From an uncultured Bacteroides sp. (GTDB lineage: Bacteria > Bacteroidota > Bacteroidia > Bacteroidales > Bacteroidaceae), in the NCBI RefSeq assembly GCF_905207245.1, contig NZ_CAJLKP010000003.1, positions 1 through 64,000 of the forward strand: 64,000 nt of DNA. Reading direction: 5' to 3'. Every line of letters starts with the position of its first letter. The stretch's first letter is position 1. The translations under genes and the position numbers were made by a program. Below, in pieces: positions 26,918 to 35,960 of this stretch. A model generated the notes under the pieces. The model made no database searches, was not told the DNA's origin, and saw nothing but the letters and a program-made list of their open reading frames with translations.

Positions 26918-29182
26918 TTATTGTTTTTCTGCGGATGGAGGTACTGCATCACCTGCGCTACCCCATACCTTATTGGGTCTGCTACCCATCACCAATACCA
27001 ATTTTCCACCTTCTTTTATGTCGTCATGACTAAACCAGGGTTTATTCCATTCTTTTCCGTTCAATGTTGCAGACTGAACGTATTTATTTTCATCCGATGC
27101 ACCTTGTGCCTCTATCTCAAATACCTTTCCATTGCTCAACATTACCTTAGCCTTAGTAAACAAAGGGCTGCCGATATTATAAGACGGAGAACCCGGAGTT
27201 ACCGGATAGAAACCTAAAGAAGAGAAAACTACAAATGCTGACATACCGCCACCGTCTTCATCACCCGGTAATCCCATCAAGTCATTACGGAACCAAGTCT
27301 TCAGTAACTGACGAATACGTTTCTGTGTCTTCCAAGGCTGACCCGCATAATTATACAGATAAGGAATATGCAGAGAGGGTTCATTAGCCATTGAGAATTG
27401 TCCCACATTTCCGGTATGATCCGGTATCTGTGCATAGAAAGCATATTTGCCACGTCCCAACGGTTCACGGAAAGTTTGATCCAGGTTTGCTATAAACTGC
27501 TGGTTACCACCCATCAAATCAATCAGATCGGCTACATTGTGAGGAACATCCCAACGATAAACCCAACCATTATTCTCACCATAATATTCACGAGCACCCA
27601 TACCTCCGGAGAAACGATAATCGAATGGTTCGATCCACTTACCATTCTTATCCTTCGGATGGAAGAAAGCAGTTTCAGCATTATACACATTACGGTAATT
27701 ATGAGCACATTGCAGATAATGAGCAGCCTCTTCTTTTTTTCCTAACATATCGGCTATGCGTGACAGACACCACTGGTCATAGGAAGTTCCCAACGTAACT
27801 GCAATTGGCTGACGCTTTTCGAAATGATGTACATTCGGGTCTGTTTCTTTTTCTCCTTCCTGAAGTGCAGGGATATATCCGTTCTTCTTATAGAAATCAT
27901 CAATCCAACCGGCAGCAGCACCCGACCATGGAGCCAGTGTTTTTTCTTCAATACCTTTACGGCAAGCTTCATAGGCTTTAGCCAAATCGAATTGCAAGCC
28001 TTTAGCAGCCGCATCAGCTACAGTTGCTACGGCATGATTGGAATTCATACGGCGGGAGTCACCTGTAATTTCAGGGAAAGTAGGCATCCACATATTACCC
28101 ATTTGTTCAGCCATACGCAGATAAGAGTCAATCACATTCTTTTCTGTTCCTTCATCAATCAAAAGGCGCAAAGGATGGGCAGCACGGTAAGTATCCCAAA
28201 TCCAATCGTCTGTGTAGAACGGCTCACCATTATCTTCGTGTATCTTTCCATCAAAGGCACTGAAATAACGACCGTCTTCGCTGATACAAACCGGACGTTC
28301 GAATACACGGTAAAGCGATGTATAAAGAACCTGTTTATCCGTCTCACTACCACCCTCTACCTGAATATCGCTCAATGCTTTATCCCAGACCTGACGTCCC
28401 TTTTCTGCCAAAGCCTGCAGATTATAATCAGGCAATTCACGTTGCAGGTTTTTCTTGGCTTGTTCTTCGCTTATAAATGAAATTCCATAGCGCAAGTTGA
28501 CTGTTTTTGTTCCGTCTGCAAAGTGCATTACAGCACAGGCATTACGCCCTTCTGCTTCTTTCTTGTCTGCATCTATTTTACCATCAGCCAGAATACCTGT
28601 TTCTATAGGGGCAACGTCCGATTCTATATACAGGTAAACCCGCGTATTATTCTCCAGTTGCTGGTAACCGCTCACAAAACCGTCACCTGCCTTGATAGCA
28701 CCGTTACGCGAATTGATCATCATGTATACAGGCTTATCCTGCTGACTATAATCTATCTGATAAAGAGCCGACTGATGAGAAGGTGCATACTTCACTTTGA
28801 TTTCCTCGTCATCGAGAACCACCTCATAATAATAAGGTTTCAACTTCTCATCATCATAGCTATAAGCTATAACCGGACGAAGTTTATCTCCCTGATACGG
28901 ACTCAGATTGAAAGCAGAACTACCACGATGACTGGTCACAATCAAAGGAAGGCCGTTCAACTGATCTGTTGTATAATCCGCCCGTTCGGGATAGACACGA
29001 AGCATACTATTCGGCAGGTGAATAGTCGGGAAAGTGGGCACCAGCAAGTGACTGATATTTCCCATGTAAGGATTCACATAGTCCACCGGACCTTTCACGG
29101 CGGCTACTTGGTTTTGTACTCCACTACAAGCGCCCAACATGGAAACTAAAGCTACAGAAGCCAGGCAATGTGTAATTTTCAT
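26918..29182 (-). CDS. GH92 family alpha-mannosidase-like lipoprotein
   Basis: This 754-residue predicted lipoprotein (MLGAC) matches GH92, calcium-dependent inverting exo-alpha-mannosidases. It has the N-terminal VDYVNPYMG, the barrel motif DTYRAAHPLRLLID and the C-terminal signature GLPGDEDGGGMSAFVVFSSLG near residue 645. It is the first gene of operon T4. Its ATG lies 37 bp downstream of a TACATTTG -7 box preceded by the PUL hexamer array. The presence of a mannosidase suggests alpha-mannosyl side groups in the target glycan, but some GH92 enzymes are poorly characterised. Confidence 0.92.
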   Translation of the reverse strand: MKITHCLASVALVSMLGACSGVQNQVAAVKGPVDYVNPYMGNISHLLVPTFPTIHLPNSMLRVYPERADYTTDQLNGLPLIVTSHRGSSAFNLSPYQGDKLRPVIAYSYDDEKLKPYYYEVVLDDEEIKVKYAPSHQSALYQIDYSQQDKPVYMMINSRNGAIKAGDGFVSGYQQLENNTRVYLYIESDVAPIETGILADGKIDADKKEAEGRNACAVMHFADGTKTVNLRYGISFISEEQAKKNLQRELPDYNLQALAEKGRQVWDKALSDIQVEGGSETDKQVLYTSLYRVFERPVCISEDGRYFSAFDGKIHEDNGEPFYTDDWIWDTYRAAHPLRLLIDEGTEKNVIDSYLRMAEQMGNMWMPTFPEITGDSRRMNSNHAVATVADAAAKGLQFDLAKAYEACRKGIEEKTLAPWSGAAAGWIDDFYKKNGYIPALQEGEKETDPNVHHFEKRQPIAVTLGTSYDQWCLSRIADMLGKKEEAAHYLQCAHNYRNVYNAETAFFHPKDKNGKWIEPFDYRFSGGMGAREYYGENNGWVYRWDVPHNVADLIDLMGGNQQFIANLDQTFREPLGRGKYAFYAQIPDHTGNVGQFSMANEPSLHIPYLYNYAGQPWKTQKRIRQLLKTWFRNDLMGLPGDEDGGGMSAFVVFSSLGFYPVTPGSPSYNIGSPLFTKAKVMLSNGKVFEIEAQGASDENKYVQSATLNGKEWNKPWFSHDDIKEGGKLVLVMGSRPNKVWGSAGDAVPPSAEKQ

Positions 29183-29218
29183 AATATAACAGTTTTAGTT
29201 TATATTTATTCTCGAAGG

Positions 29219-29276
29219 CAAATGTAAGGCTCAGCACTTTCCCTTTCAATTAAAAAAGACTTAATCGCTAATTAAA
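29219..29276 (-). promoter_or_regulatory. Operon T4 promoter with phased hexamer array
   Basis: The -7 box TACATTTG is at 29219-29226 (minus). Hexamers, given as plus-strand sequence, are ATTAAA 29249, CTTAAT 29260 and ATTAAA 29271, at 11-bp spacing. Measured from the box start they are at +30, +41 and +52, the same register as in the other four PUL promoters. The +18 slot (29237) is degenerate here. Confidence 0.7.
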
Positions 29277-29313
29277 TTTGAATAAAGTGGTAAAATAAGT
29301 CTCTTTTTAATGA

Positions 29314-30963
29314 TTATTTCTGTCCACGGGTCTGCTTTACGACCTGTATGGTTCCATCCGAATTATAGAACAACTTATCTACACAAACCGAACGTAGATT
29401 TCCCTGTCCTGAAAAATCAGAAGTGTGATAGAAGGCATACCATTGACCTTTATACTTTACAATAGAACCATGACTGGTGTCACAAGTGGTCGGTTCCAGA
29501 TAAATCCCCTCATACTTCCATGGGCCTAACGGAGAATCGCTTGTTGCATACCTCAAACGATTGGCACCCGGGCTATTATCCGCATACGATAGATAGTACT
29601 TACCATTGTATTTATGTATCCAGGTCGCTTCATGGAAATCATTCAAGCCGGTCATCGGTTTAACCTCTCCATCCAGTTTCGTCCAGTCATCTTTCCGTAA
29701 CTTACCACCATAGCATTTACCTCCACCTCCATTATAAATGTAAGGTTGACCATCCTCATCTATAAATACGCAAGGGTCAATTTCCGGAGGCATACCCTCG
29801 ATATAACCTCTTACACGGAATTCCTTATTCGGATACTTACTGGTAGCTACTCCCACCCGCCAGGTACTATTCCAATCAGCAGCATTGGCCGGGTGCGGGA
29901 AGTAGAAATAATAAGTTTGATTCTCCGGATTATAAGCACAATCGGGAGCCCACATGAAGCCATCACACCCCCAACCATTATGTTTCCGCACTGTGGCTGC
30001 ATTCATTATCTCCCCATGATCGGTCCAATTCACCATATCTTCCGTAGAAAAAACATGATAGCGATCCATGCGGTCGCATCCGAGTGCAGGCTCCATATCA
30101 TGCGAAGCATACACATAAAGTACTTCTTTCCCATCAATGTTCCATACATGTGCAGAAGCATCAGCTGTGTAAAGAGGTCCCTTTATCCAACTATTGTACA
30201 TCGGTGACTCCCACTCTACAAACAGGGGATTACTCATTGCTTTCGTAACAGGGTAAGTGAAAGAATTAGAAATATCTTCCAACTCACCTGTACGCGTTAA
30301 AACGAACTTATCGATGTTTCCCGGTGTATTGGCGCAATACTTCAGTACATGTTTCCCTTTAGTCAGTTGGATTCCATTAGCTTTCACTTTATGGCTAAAA
30401 TCCGTCCATCCCCCAAGAGGCATATCTATACTACGGCTTGCACCCCTACCATCTACCTCAAAGTAGAAACTTCCCTCCGATCCGTCCCCTTTCACGCAGA
30501 ATGTTTCAATGGCATAGGCGCCATCCTCATCTACCTCAATCGTATAACACATCCATTCACCTGGCTGTACATCACCGATATAATAACCTCCGGAAGCCTT
30601 ACTTTCCGCACGAACATCAACGGCGTGGGAACCTCTGTACCCCACATCAGCCAGTTTAGAGTCGCTCTCATAATAGGCCACATTCTGTGCTCCTTCATCA
30701 AAATCTTCCGCTTCTAAGGTGCCGGGTACCCGATGCGGACCTTTATAGGTCGTTCCTTTATAAGCTTTCAGATATTCTTCCGAATCATAGTCCATATCAT
30801 AATCGTACTCATACGACCCATCAGGAACCGGAGGATCTACCTCTGACACTTCAGGGGGAACTTCTGGAGGTATTTCTCCCGGCGTATCTTTATCGCTGCA
30901 AGCTGTAAGAGCAAGTGCAGCAATAAAGAAACCCAACTTCAACAGATGAATAAATAGACGCAT
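29314..30963 (-). CDS. CBM6-GH43 fusion lipoprotein
   Basis: This 549-residue predicted lipoprotein (LALTAC) has a proline/acid-rich spacer, then a CBM6-like beta-sandwich (about residues 78-225; GTLEAEDFD at its start and WMCYTIEVDEDGAYAIE inside). A GH43 propeller fills the rest. GH43 catalytic acids are in TADASAHVW, EIDPCVFIDEDG and FHEATWIHKYNGKYY. CBM6 binds xylan, beta-glucan or similar chains. The GH43 part is a paralogue of the genes at 18094 and 30970. It follows the GH43 at 30970 by 6 bp in operon T3. Confidence 0.92.
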   Translation of the reverse strand: MRLFIHLLKLGFFIAALALTACSDKDTPGEIPPEVPPEVSEVDPPVPDGSYEYDYDMDYDSEEYLKAYKGTTYKGPHRVPGTLEAEDFDEGAQNVAYYESDSKLADVGYRGSHAVDVRAESKASGGYYIGDVQPGEWMCYTIEVDEDGAYAIETFCVKGDGSEGSFYFEVDGRGASRSIDMPLGGWTDFSHKVKANGIQLTKGKHVLKYCANTPGNIDKFVLTRTGELEDISNSFTYPVTKAMSNPLFVEWESPMYNSWIKGPLYTADASAHVWNIDGKEVLYVYASHDMEPALGCDRMDRYHVFSTEDMVNWTDHGEIMNAATVRKHNGWGCDGFMWAPDCAYNPENQTYYFYFPHPANAADWNSTWRVGVATSKYPNKEFRVRGYIEGMPPEIDPCVFIDEDGQPYIYNGGGGKCYGGKLRKDDWTKLDGEVKPMTGLNDFHEATWIHKYNGKYYLSYADNSPGANRLRYATSDSPLGPWKYEGIYLEPTTCDTSHGSIVKYKGQWYAFYHTSDFSGQGNLRSVCVDKLFYNSDGTIQVVKQTRGQK

Positions 30964-30969
30964 ACGATT

Positions 30970-31938
30970 TTATTTTGTTTGTTCTACTACTTTTATAGTT
31001 CCATCCGGATTATAGTATAGCTTGTCTACACAAATAGAGCGAAGATTTCCCCTTCCTGAAATAGAACAGTTATGATAAAAAGCATACCATTCACCATTAT
31101 ATTCAGCTATAGAGCCATGACTTGTATCGCAACCTGTCGGTTCCAGATAAACACCCTGATATGTCCATGGTCCTAACGGTGAATTACTGGTTGCATAATT
31201 TAAACGGTTAGCCCCCTTGCCATTCTCCGCATGGTTATCAGCATAGGACAAATAGTACACACCGTCTTTTTTATGTACCCAGGCAGCCTCATGAAAATCT
31301 TTCAGACCCTCCATAGCACGCAGCGGTTCTGCCAGTTCCATCATATTATCCTTCATTTTGGCACCCACACAACGGCCTCCACCGCCATAGTAGAAGTAAG
31401 CCTGATCATCATCATCCACAAAGACGCAGGGATCTATCATGGCAAAGCAATCGTCTTCCATTCCTATCATGTCAATATACTTGTCCTGTACAGTGAAGTC
31501 TTTGGCAGGATGTTTACTGGTAGCTATGCCCACTCTCCAGGTATTGTTCCAGTCATCACCACTCGGATGCGGAAAGTAAAAATAATAAGTGCCATTCCTA
31601 TATGCACAATCGGGTGCCCACATGAAGCCACCATCTTTACGCCCCCAAGACACTTGCGAAGAGTTTAATATTTCACCATGATCCGTCCAGTTCACCATGT
31701 CATCCGTAGAGAATACATGATAGCGGTCCATCAAATCGCACCCACGCGGAGGGTCGACATCATGGGAAGCATAAACATACAGACGTCCGTCTTCCCATAC
31801 ATGGGCGGAAGGATCAGCTGTATACATGTGAGTAATGAAAGGATTCGGACCTAAAGTAACCGTTTTAGCTTGCTTCTGGTTGTTGCAACTCATCAATGTC
31901 AACGACAAAGCAGCCAAGGTAATCAAATAATTTTTCAT
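30970..31938 (-). CDS. GH43 family lipoprotein glycosidase
   Basis: This 322-residue predicted lipoprotein starts at MKNYLITLAALSLTLMSC; the open frame extends 12 codons upstream, but the promoter and signal peptide favour this Met. It is a single GH43 domain with TADPSAHVW, MIDPCVFVDDDDQ and FHEAAWVHKKDG. Note Ala instead of Thr after the catalytic Glu compared with its paralogues. The extra segment DKYIDMIGMEDDCF before the second acid is absent from the paralogue at 18094. It is the first gene of operon T3. Confidence 0.92.
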   Translation of the reverse strand: MKNYLITLAALSLTLMSCNNQKQAKTVTLGPNPFITHMYTADPSAHVWEDGRLYVYASHDVDPPRGCDLMDRYHVFSTDDMVNWTDHGEILNSSQVSWGRKDGGFMWAPDCAYRNGTYYFYFPHPSGDDWNNTWRVGIATSKHPAKDFTVQDKYIDMIGMEDDCFAMIDPCVFVDDDDQAYFYYGGGGRCVGAKMKDNMMELAEPLRAMEGLKDFHEAAWVHKKDGVYYLSYADNHAENGKGANRLNYATSNSPLGPWTYQGVYLEPTGCDTSHGSIAEYNGEWYAFYHNCSISGRGNLRSICVDKLYYNPDGTIKVVEQTK

Positions 31939-31971
31939 ACGCTTTTTTATAGTTTTAATATTTAATATGAG

Positions 31972-32018
31972 CAAAGTTAGAGTTGACTGATTAACAAAGC
32001 TCTTAATTTCAACTTAAT
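31972..32018 (-). promoter_or_regulatory. Operon T3 promoter with phased hexamer array
   Basis: The -7 box TAACTTTG is at 31972-31979 (minus), 34 bp before the ATG. Hexamers on the plus strand are ATTAAC 31990, CTTAAT 32002 and CTTAAT 32013, at +18, +30 and +41 from the box start. On the coding strand the two outer sites read ATTAAG-N5-ATTAAG. Confidence 0.72.
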
Positions 32019-32040
32019 AATTCGCAGTTTTTTCGATTTT

Positions 32041-33300
32041 CTATTTCGTATCCCTCCGAGGCATCTCAAAGCTCAGTGGTTTCTCACAACGAAGCATCTT
32101 TGCCGCCTCACCCGTCAGCCACAGGTAATGATCGGACGGCATCCCATCCATACCCACAAACTTGACTTCTTTTCCCACCGGAGGATTATCTGTACACTTG
32201 AAAATGGCAGTACCTTCATTCACTTCATCGAACATAGCTACATACAGCATCGTAGCCCCTGCATTGATTGCCGTAGAAATCTGTTGCCAATAGAAGCGTC
32301 CGCCCTGACGGGGAATAGAACCGGAAGGTTTCACATCATCCTTGAATGCATGGCGACTTAGATTGTGCCAACTGAATCCAGGAGTCACACAAGGCACATA
32401 ACCGATATTATTCTCTTTACACCAAGCTATATCACCAAGAATAACATCCCGATAACGATCCATATCATTGTGGAGCAACGGAGTAAAGCGCTGCACCATC
32501 CATGGCAGAACAATATCCGCCTGTCTGATAAGCTCGTGCAAGTAAGGATCATGTACGCAATCGGCATTCAGGTCTCTCCAGAAAGTAGGTACTCCCAACA
32601 TAACGCTACAACCACCGTATTCCGGATCATTTTTGAGGAAATCGATAAAACGTTCCAAACCGATATTACGAATATCATACGGACGATCAGGAAAACCGAC
32701 ACCCCAGATAGTAACCAACGGTTTGCCATTATAAAAGACATAAGTCTGTTCACCTGTCTGATTAGTTACACGCAGCGAATCAACCAGATATTTCCAGTCG
32801 TCAATCAACATGGAGCAATCTTCACCTTTAGCTGCCAGGCCGGACAAATCATACATAACTCCAATAGCACGTCCATATTTTGAAGCCGCCTTCATGGCAT
32901 GCTCCAGCACTGTACTCCGCCTGCGTGCTTCCGGACGGGCAGCCCCGAAGAAACGTTGCATGAATACACCATCCAACCCATACTCCTTCATCCACTTGAA
33001 ATGCAGATCTACCGTGCTCTCATCCGTAGAACAGAAAAAGCGGGCAGTAGAGCCATCTGCCAATTTCTGTCCCGTCGGATATGTTTTCTCATACTCACTC
33101 ACATCCGGCCACATATCTATGCGGACACTGTTCTCATCCGGGTACATTACCCCTTTCCTCGGTTGGTGAAACCAACCTTGATACCCAGCCATAACCAAAC
33201 CTTTGTAAGATGGATATTTAGTTTTCTTAGAATGTTTGGGTGCTGCATTCAGAGTCCCGAACAAGAAGAAAACGAGTAATAGTAAAAAGCATTTTTTCAT
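32041..33300 (-). CDS. GH71/99-like family protein
   Basis: This 419-residue secreted protein starts at MKKCFLLLLVFF (a Met four codons upstream is also possible), with signal cleavage near LNAAP. It belongs to the Bacteroidetes family annotated as GH71/99-like. Shared motifs with its two PUL paralogues are YKGLVMAGYQGWF, HFKWMKEYGLDGVFMQRF, GKPLVTIWGVGF, a WRDL segment, and MLYVAMFDEVNEGTAIFKC, whose acidic cluster may include the catalytic residues. Activity in this branch is unknown to me; GH99 enzymes are endo-alpha-mannosidases and GH71 alpha-1,3-glucanases. It is not closely preceded by a PUL-type promoter, and a 36-bp inverted repeat lies upstream. Confidence 0.85.
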   Translation of the reverse strand: MKKCFLLLLVFFLFGTLNAAPKHSKKTKYPSYKGLVMAGYQGWFHQPRKGVMYPDENSVRIDMWPDVSEYEKTYPTGQKLADGSTARFFCSTDESTVDLHFKWMKEYGLDGVFMQRFFGAARPEARRRSTVLEHAMKAASKYGRAIGVMYDLSGLAAKGEDCSMLIDDWKYLVDSLRVTNQTGEQTYVFYNGKPLVTIWGVGFPDRPYDIRNIGLERFIDFLKNDPEYGGCSVMLGVPTFWRDLNADCVHDPYLHELIRQADIVLPWMVQRFTPLLHNDMDRYRDVILGDIAWCKENNIGYVPCVTPGFSWHNLSRHAFKDDVKPSGSIPRQGGRFYWQQISTAINAGATMLYVAMFDEVNEGTAIFKCTDNPPVGKEVKFVGMDGMPSDHYLWLTGEAAKMLRCEKPLSFEMPRRDTK

Positions 33301-33499
33301 GGTAGTAATCATTTTAATAGGTATTTTATATTTCAGTTGTTATTATTTATTCCAAAGCTCTTTTTATGTACTTCTTTATCTGTACGGAGCAAAACGGTGA
33401 CAAAATGCAACATAGTATTTTTTTCATCTTCTGCTTTTTGCATGGGAAAGGTTCATTAATCAAAGTTTTTTACGGGTAATGAAAAGCATATCCGAACCC

Positions 33500-33616
33500 T
33501 ATCCGAATCGTACCCGAGACGTACTTGCTCCGTACATTCTTCGCTCAGAAGTACCTCTGAGTGGAGAAACACTGGAGAAGGTACGGAGCAAGTACGTCTC
33601 GGGTACGATCCGGATA
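33500..33616. repeat. 36-bp intergenic inverted repeat with nested hairpin
   Basis: Positions 33500-33535 are complementary to 33581-33616 with one mismatch. The 45-bp loop contains a smaller hairpin, CTCAGA...TCTGAG. An extra copy of the arm end, GTACGGAGCAA, occurs at 33382-33392. It fills most of the 330-bp gap between two GH71/99-like genes transcribed in the same direction; I see no coding region in this gap. It could be a strong transcript end or a processing/stability hairpin. Confidence 0.82.
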
Positions 33617-33630
33617 TATAATTAGCTATG

Positions 33631-35115
33631 TCATCTGGAAGGCCATGTGGATTTTAAAGGTATCTCTCCCCGAAGCATCTTCTTGCCCTGCCCTACAAGC
33701 CATAAATAATGGTCAGTGGGTAATCCGTCTTCAATACCCATAAAAGTAATATTCAGATCCTTGGCACGCTGACACCAGTCATTACCTGTCAATCCCTCAA
33801 CCATTTTACTGCTAATCCGGTATCCTCCGTTTTGATATACGACATAATAGTCTACGGCAGATTCGTTACTCGGAACATCACTCTGATTCAAGCATTTATA
33901 AATGGCCGTACCTTCGTCTATCTCATCGAACATAGCAATGTAGAGCAACTGTGCACCCGATTTAATGCAATGATACATCTGATTCCAAAGGAACTTGCCA
34001 CCCAGACGTGGATTTATACCATTATTGGGATGCATATTGCGGTCGCAAGAGCCGGGAAAACAAAGCGGAGCATATTCTACCTTATTATCCTTACACCATT
34101 TTATGTCATTTTCTATCAGACTATGGAAATTGGAATAATTATCATCGCCATAACGCCCTACAAACCATGGCATAATGACATCAGCAGCCTTTATCAAGTC
34201 GTGCAACTTGGCATCCGGCAGTGCATCATTACGTCTTTCACGCCAATAAGTGGGAACACCAAGCATAATGCTGAAACCTTTCTCCTTCAAGCCATTCATC
34301 AAATTTTCTATATCCGTAAGGGAATAAGGACGGTTGTCATTGAAACCTACGCCCCAAAGTACAATCATTGGTTTAGCATTCTGATAAAGATAAAACTTCT
34401 GCTTAGTACGGTCTTTCAACATATATTTATCCATGATGGCTTGTGCATCTGCCAAGACAGCATCTGTCCCTCTTTTGTTATTGGACATGAAACCACCTAA
34501 ATCATACATTACACAAATAGCACGCTGATGAGTATTTGAACCTTCCATAGCCGATTCAAGGACTTTATCAAAATGATCCTTACCATCTGGGTTATCAATT
34601 ACTTCGCCCACGAAACGCTGCATAAATGCACCATCAATACCATAATCCTTCATCCACTTGAAATGAAGCAGGACACTGGATTTATCATAGGCACTATAAA
34701 CCGTAGCCTTCTCACCATTAGGAAGAATGAATTTGCCAGGTGTATACTGTTTCTCATATTCACGCATATCAGGCCAGAAGTCGATAGAATTTCGCAATAC
34801 GCCCGGTTCAAACATATCGTTTTCACGGTAATGGTACCACGCGGTATTTGAATGCTGGCTATGCGAACATCCGTCACCCGGTGCACCAAACCAACCTTGA
34901 TAGCCGGTCATTACCAATCCGCGGTAAGTATCGAAAGGCTCACCATCCTTGTGAGGTGTGAAGTCGGGTTCATTGTATATTTCAGTCGGTTCCGGATTGT
35001 CAGGCTTTTCGGGTTCAATGGCAGGAGGAATGATGTCATCATCGCTGCCGCCACAAGAAGTTGCACATACCAGAAAGGTACATAATAGCAAATAATATAT
35101 TTTATTCAATCTCAT
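33631..35115 (-). CDS. GH71/99-like family lipoprotein
   Basis: This 494-residue predicted lipoprotein starts at MRLNKIYYLLLC, with Cys in ATSCGGSDDD; the acidic tail after the Cys suggests surface display. The domain is the same as in the genes at 32041 and 53305 (YRGLVMTGYQGWF, HFKWMKDYGIDGAFMQRFVG, LLYIAMFDEIDEGTAIYKC). It has an inserted stretch near its C-terminus (VDYYVVYQNGGYRISSKMVE) that the other two lack. Being next to SusCD/DUF3823 and having the surface signal, it is the best candidate for the surface endo-acting enzyme of the PUL. It probably depends on read-through from T2. Confidence 0.86.
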   Translation of the reverse strand: MRLNKIYYLLLCTFLVCATSCGGSDDDIIPPAIEPEKPDNPEPTEIYNEPDFTPHKDGEPFDTYRGLVMTGYQGWFGAPGDGCSHSQHSNTAWYHYRENDMFEPGVLRNSIDFWPDMREYEKQYTPGKFILPNGEKATVYSAYDKSSVLLHFKWMKDYGIDGAFMQRFVGEVIDNPDGKDHFDKVLESAMEGSNTHQRAICVMYDLGGFMSNNKRGTDAVLADAQAIMDKYMLKDRTKQKFYLYQNAKPMIVLWGVGFNDNRPYSLTDIENLMNGLKEKGFSIMLGVPTYWRERRNDALPDAKLHDLIKAADVIMPWFVGRYGDDNYSNFHSLIENDIKWCKDNKVEYAPLCFPGSCDRNMHPNNGINPRLGGKFLWNQMYHCIKSGAQLLYIAMFDEIDEGTAIYKCLNQSDVPSNESAVDYYVVYQNGGYRISSKMVEGLTGNDWCQRAKDLNITFMGIEDGLPTDHYLWLVGQGKKMLRGEIPLKSTWPSR

Positions 35116-35142
35116 TTTTCTATTTTTAATAGTTAAAATAAA

Positions 35143-35177
35143 GGCCGGAAGAACAAACATACGTCTTCATTCCGGCC
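35143..35177 (-). terminator. Terminator after the SusCD-DUF3823 genes
   Basis: GGCCGGAA (35143-35150) pairs with TTCCGGCC (35170-35177). On the minus strand the stem is followed by TTTATTTTAA. It lies between the DUF3823 stop (35209) and the GH71/99-like start (35115), with little room for a new promoter. It may therefore only partly stop transcription and set a lower level for the downstream genes. Confidence 0.7.
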
Positions 35178-35208
35178 CATTATTACAATCTTATTACCTA
35201 TAATCCAA

Positions 35209-35931
35209 CTATTCGTTGGGAACTTCTATCTTTACAATTTCCGTATAATTGTACTTTTCGAATTTATCCTTCACCTTGGCACCCATACGGACGAAGTAAA
35301 TGTATCCGGGCTTTACCTGCAACGATACTTCATACGCTATACTCTTACCGTCTTCCTCTTTAGGAATCTTGTCCCAAGTCTTCATGACATTAATCTTGCC
35401 GGGCTTATCGTAATAACCAATATGATTGGAAGCACCGCAGAAGTGGTTCAAACTGAGAAACGGACAAACATCCATAATCTGCGGAAGTCCTTCAGTAACC
35501 GGTGCATCCAAACGGCAGGACATGGTAAGTGTAGTTCCTTCGAGTTTCGTCTTGAAGTCAAAGAGTTTCAAATAAGGTGTCACCTCAAAATTCTGAGTAG
35601 TCTTGCTACCGATACCCATACGAATAGTATCTGCCGGCCACCAAGAACCTTCAGGAACCATATCATACGTACCGGCAAAGAGCTTGGTATTGTTGAACGT
35701 ACCGTCTTCCTTTATAGCAAGGTCCTGACTTCCGGGATTGACTTTATAGCTCACTTCCCATATACGAATGTGGCAATCTCCCCGGTCGGAAACGATGCCT
35801 TCTCCAGTAGTGGAATCTATAATCTTTCCATAAAAGTGGCAATCGGGAGCATCAAAGTTATCCACTTCCATGCAAGATGCCATCAGCAATGTTGCAGTTC
35901 CACACAATAAACTGTATATTAACTTTTTCAT
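35209..35931 (-). CDS. DUF3823 family surface lipoprotein
   Basis: This 240-residue predicted lipoprotein (LLMASC) matches DUF3823: a carboxypeptidase-regulatory-like first domain (FYGKIIDSTTGEGI, LFAGTYDMVPEGSWW) and a second beta domain with VRMGAKV near the end. Genes of this family commonly follow SusD and are thought to be surface glycan-binding partners, comparable in position to SusE/SusF. It follows SusD after 29 bp and is closed by a terminator. Confidence 0.87.
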   Translation of the reverse strand: MKKLIYSLLCGTATLLMASCMEVDNFDAPDCHFYGKIIDSTTGEGIVSDRGDCHIRIWEVSYKVNPGSQDLAIKEDGTFNNTKLFAGTYDMVPEGSWWPADTIRMGIGSKTTQNFEVTPYLKLFDFKTKLEGTTLTMSCRLDAPVTEGLPQIMDVCPFLSLNHFCGASNHIGYYDKPGKINVMKTWDKIPKEEDGKSIAYEVSLQVKPGYIYFVRMGAKVKDKFEKYNYTEIVKIEVPNE

Positions 35932-35960
35932 ATCAATATTTTTTATAAGAATTATTCCAT

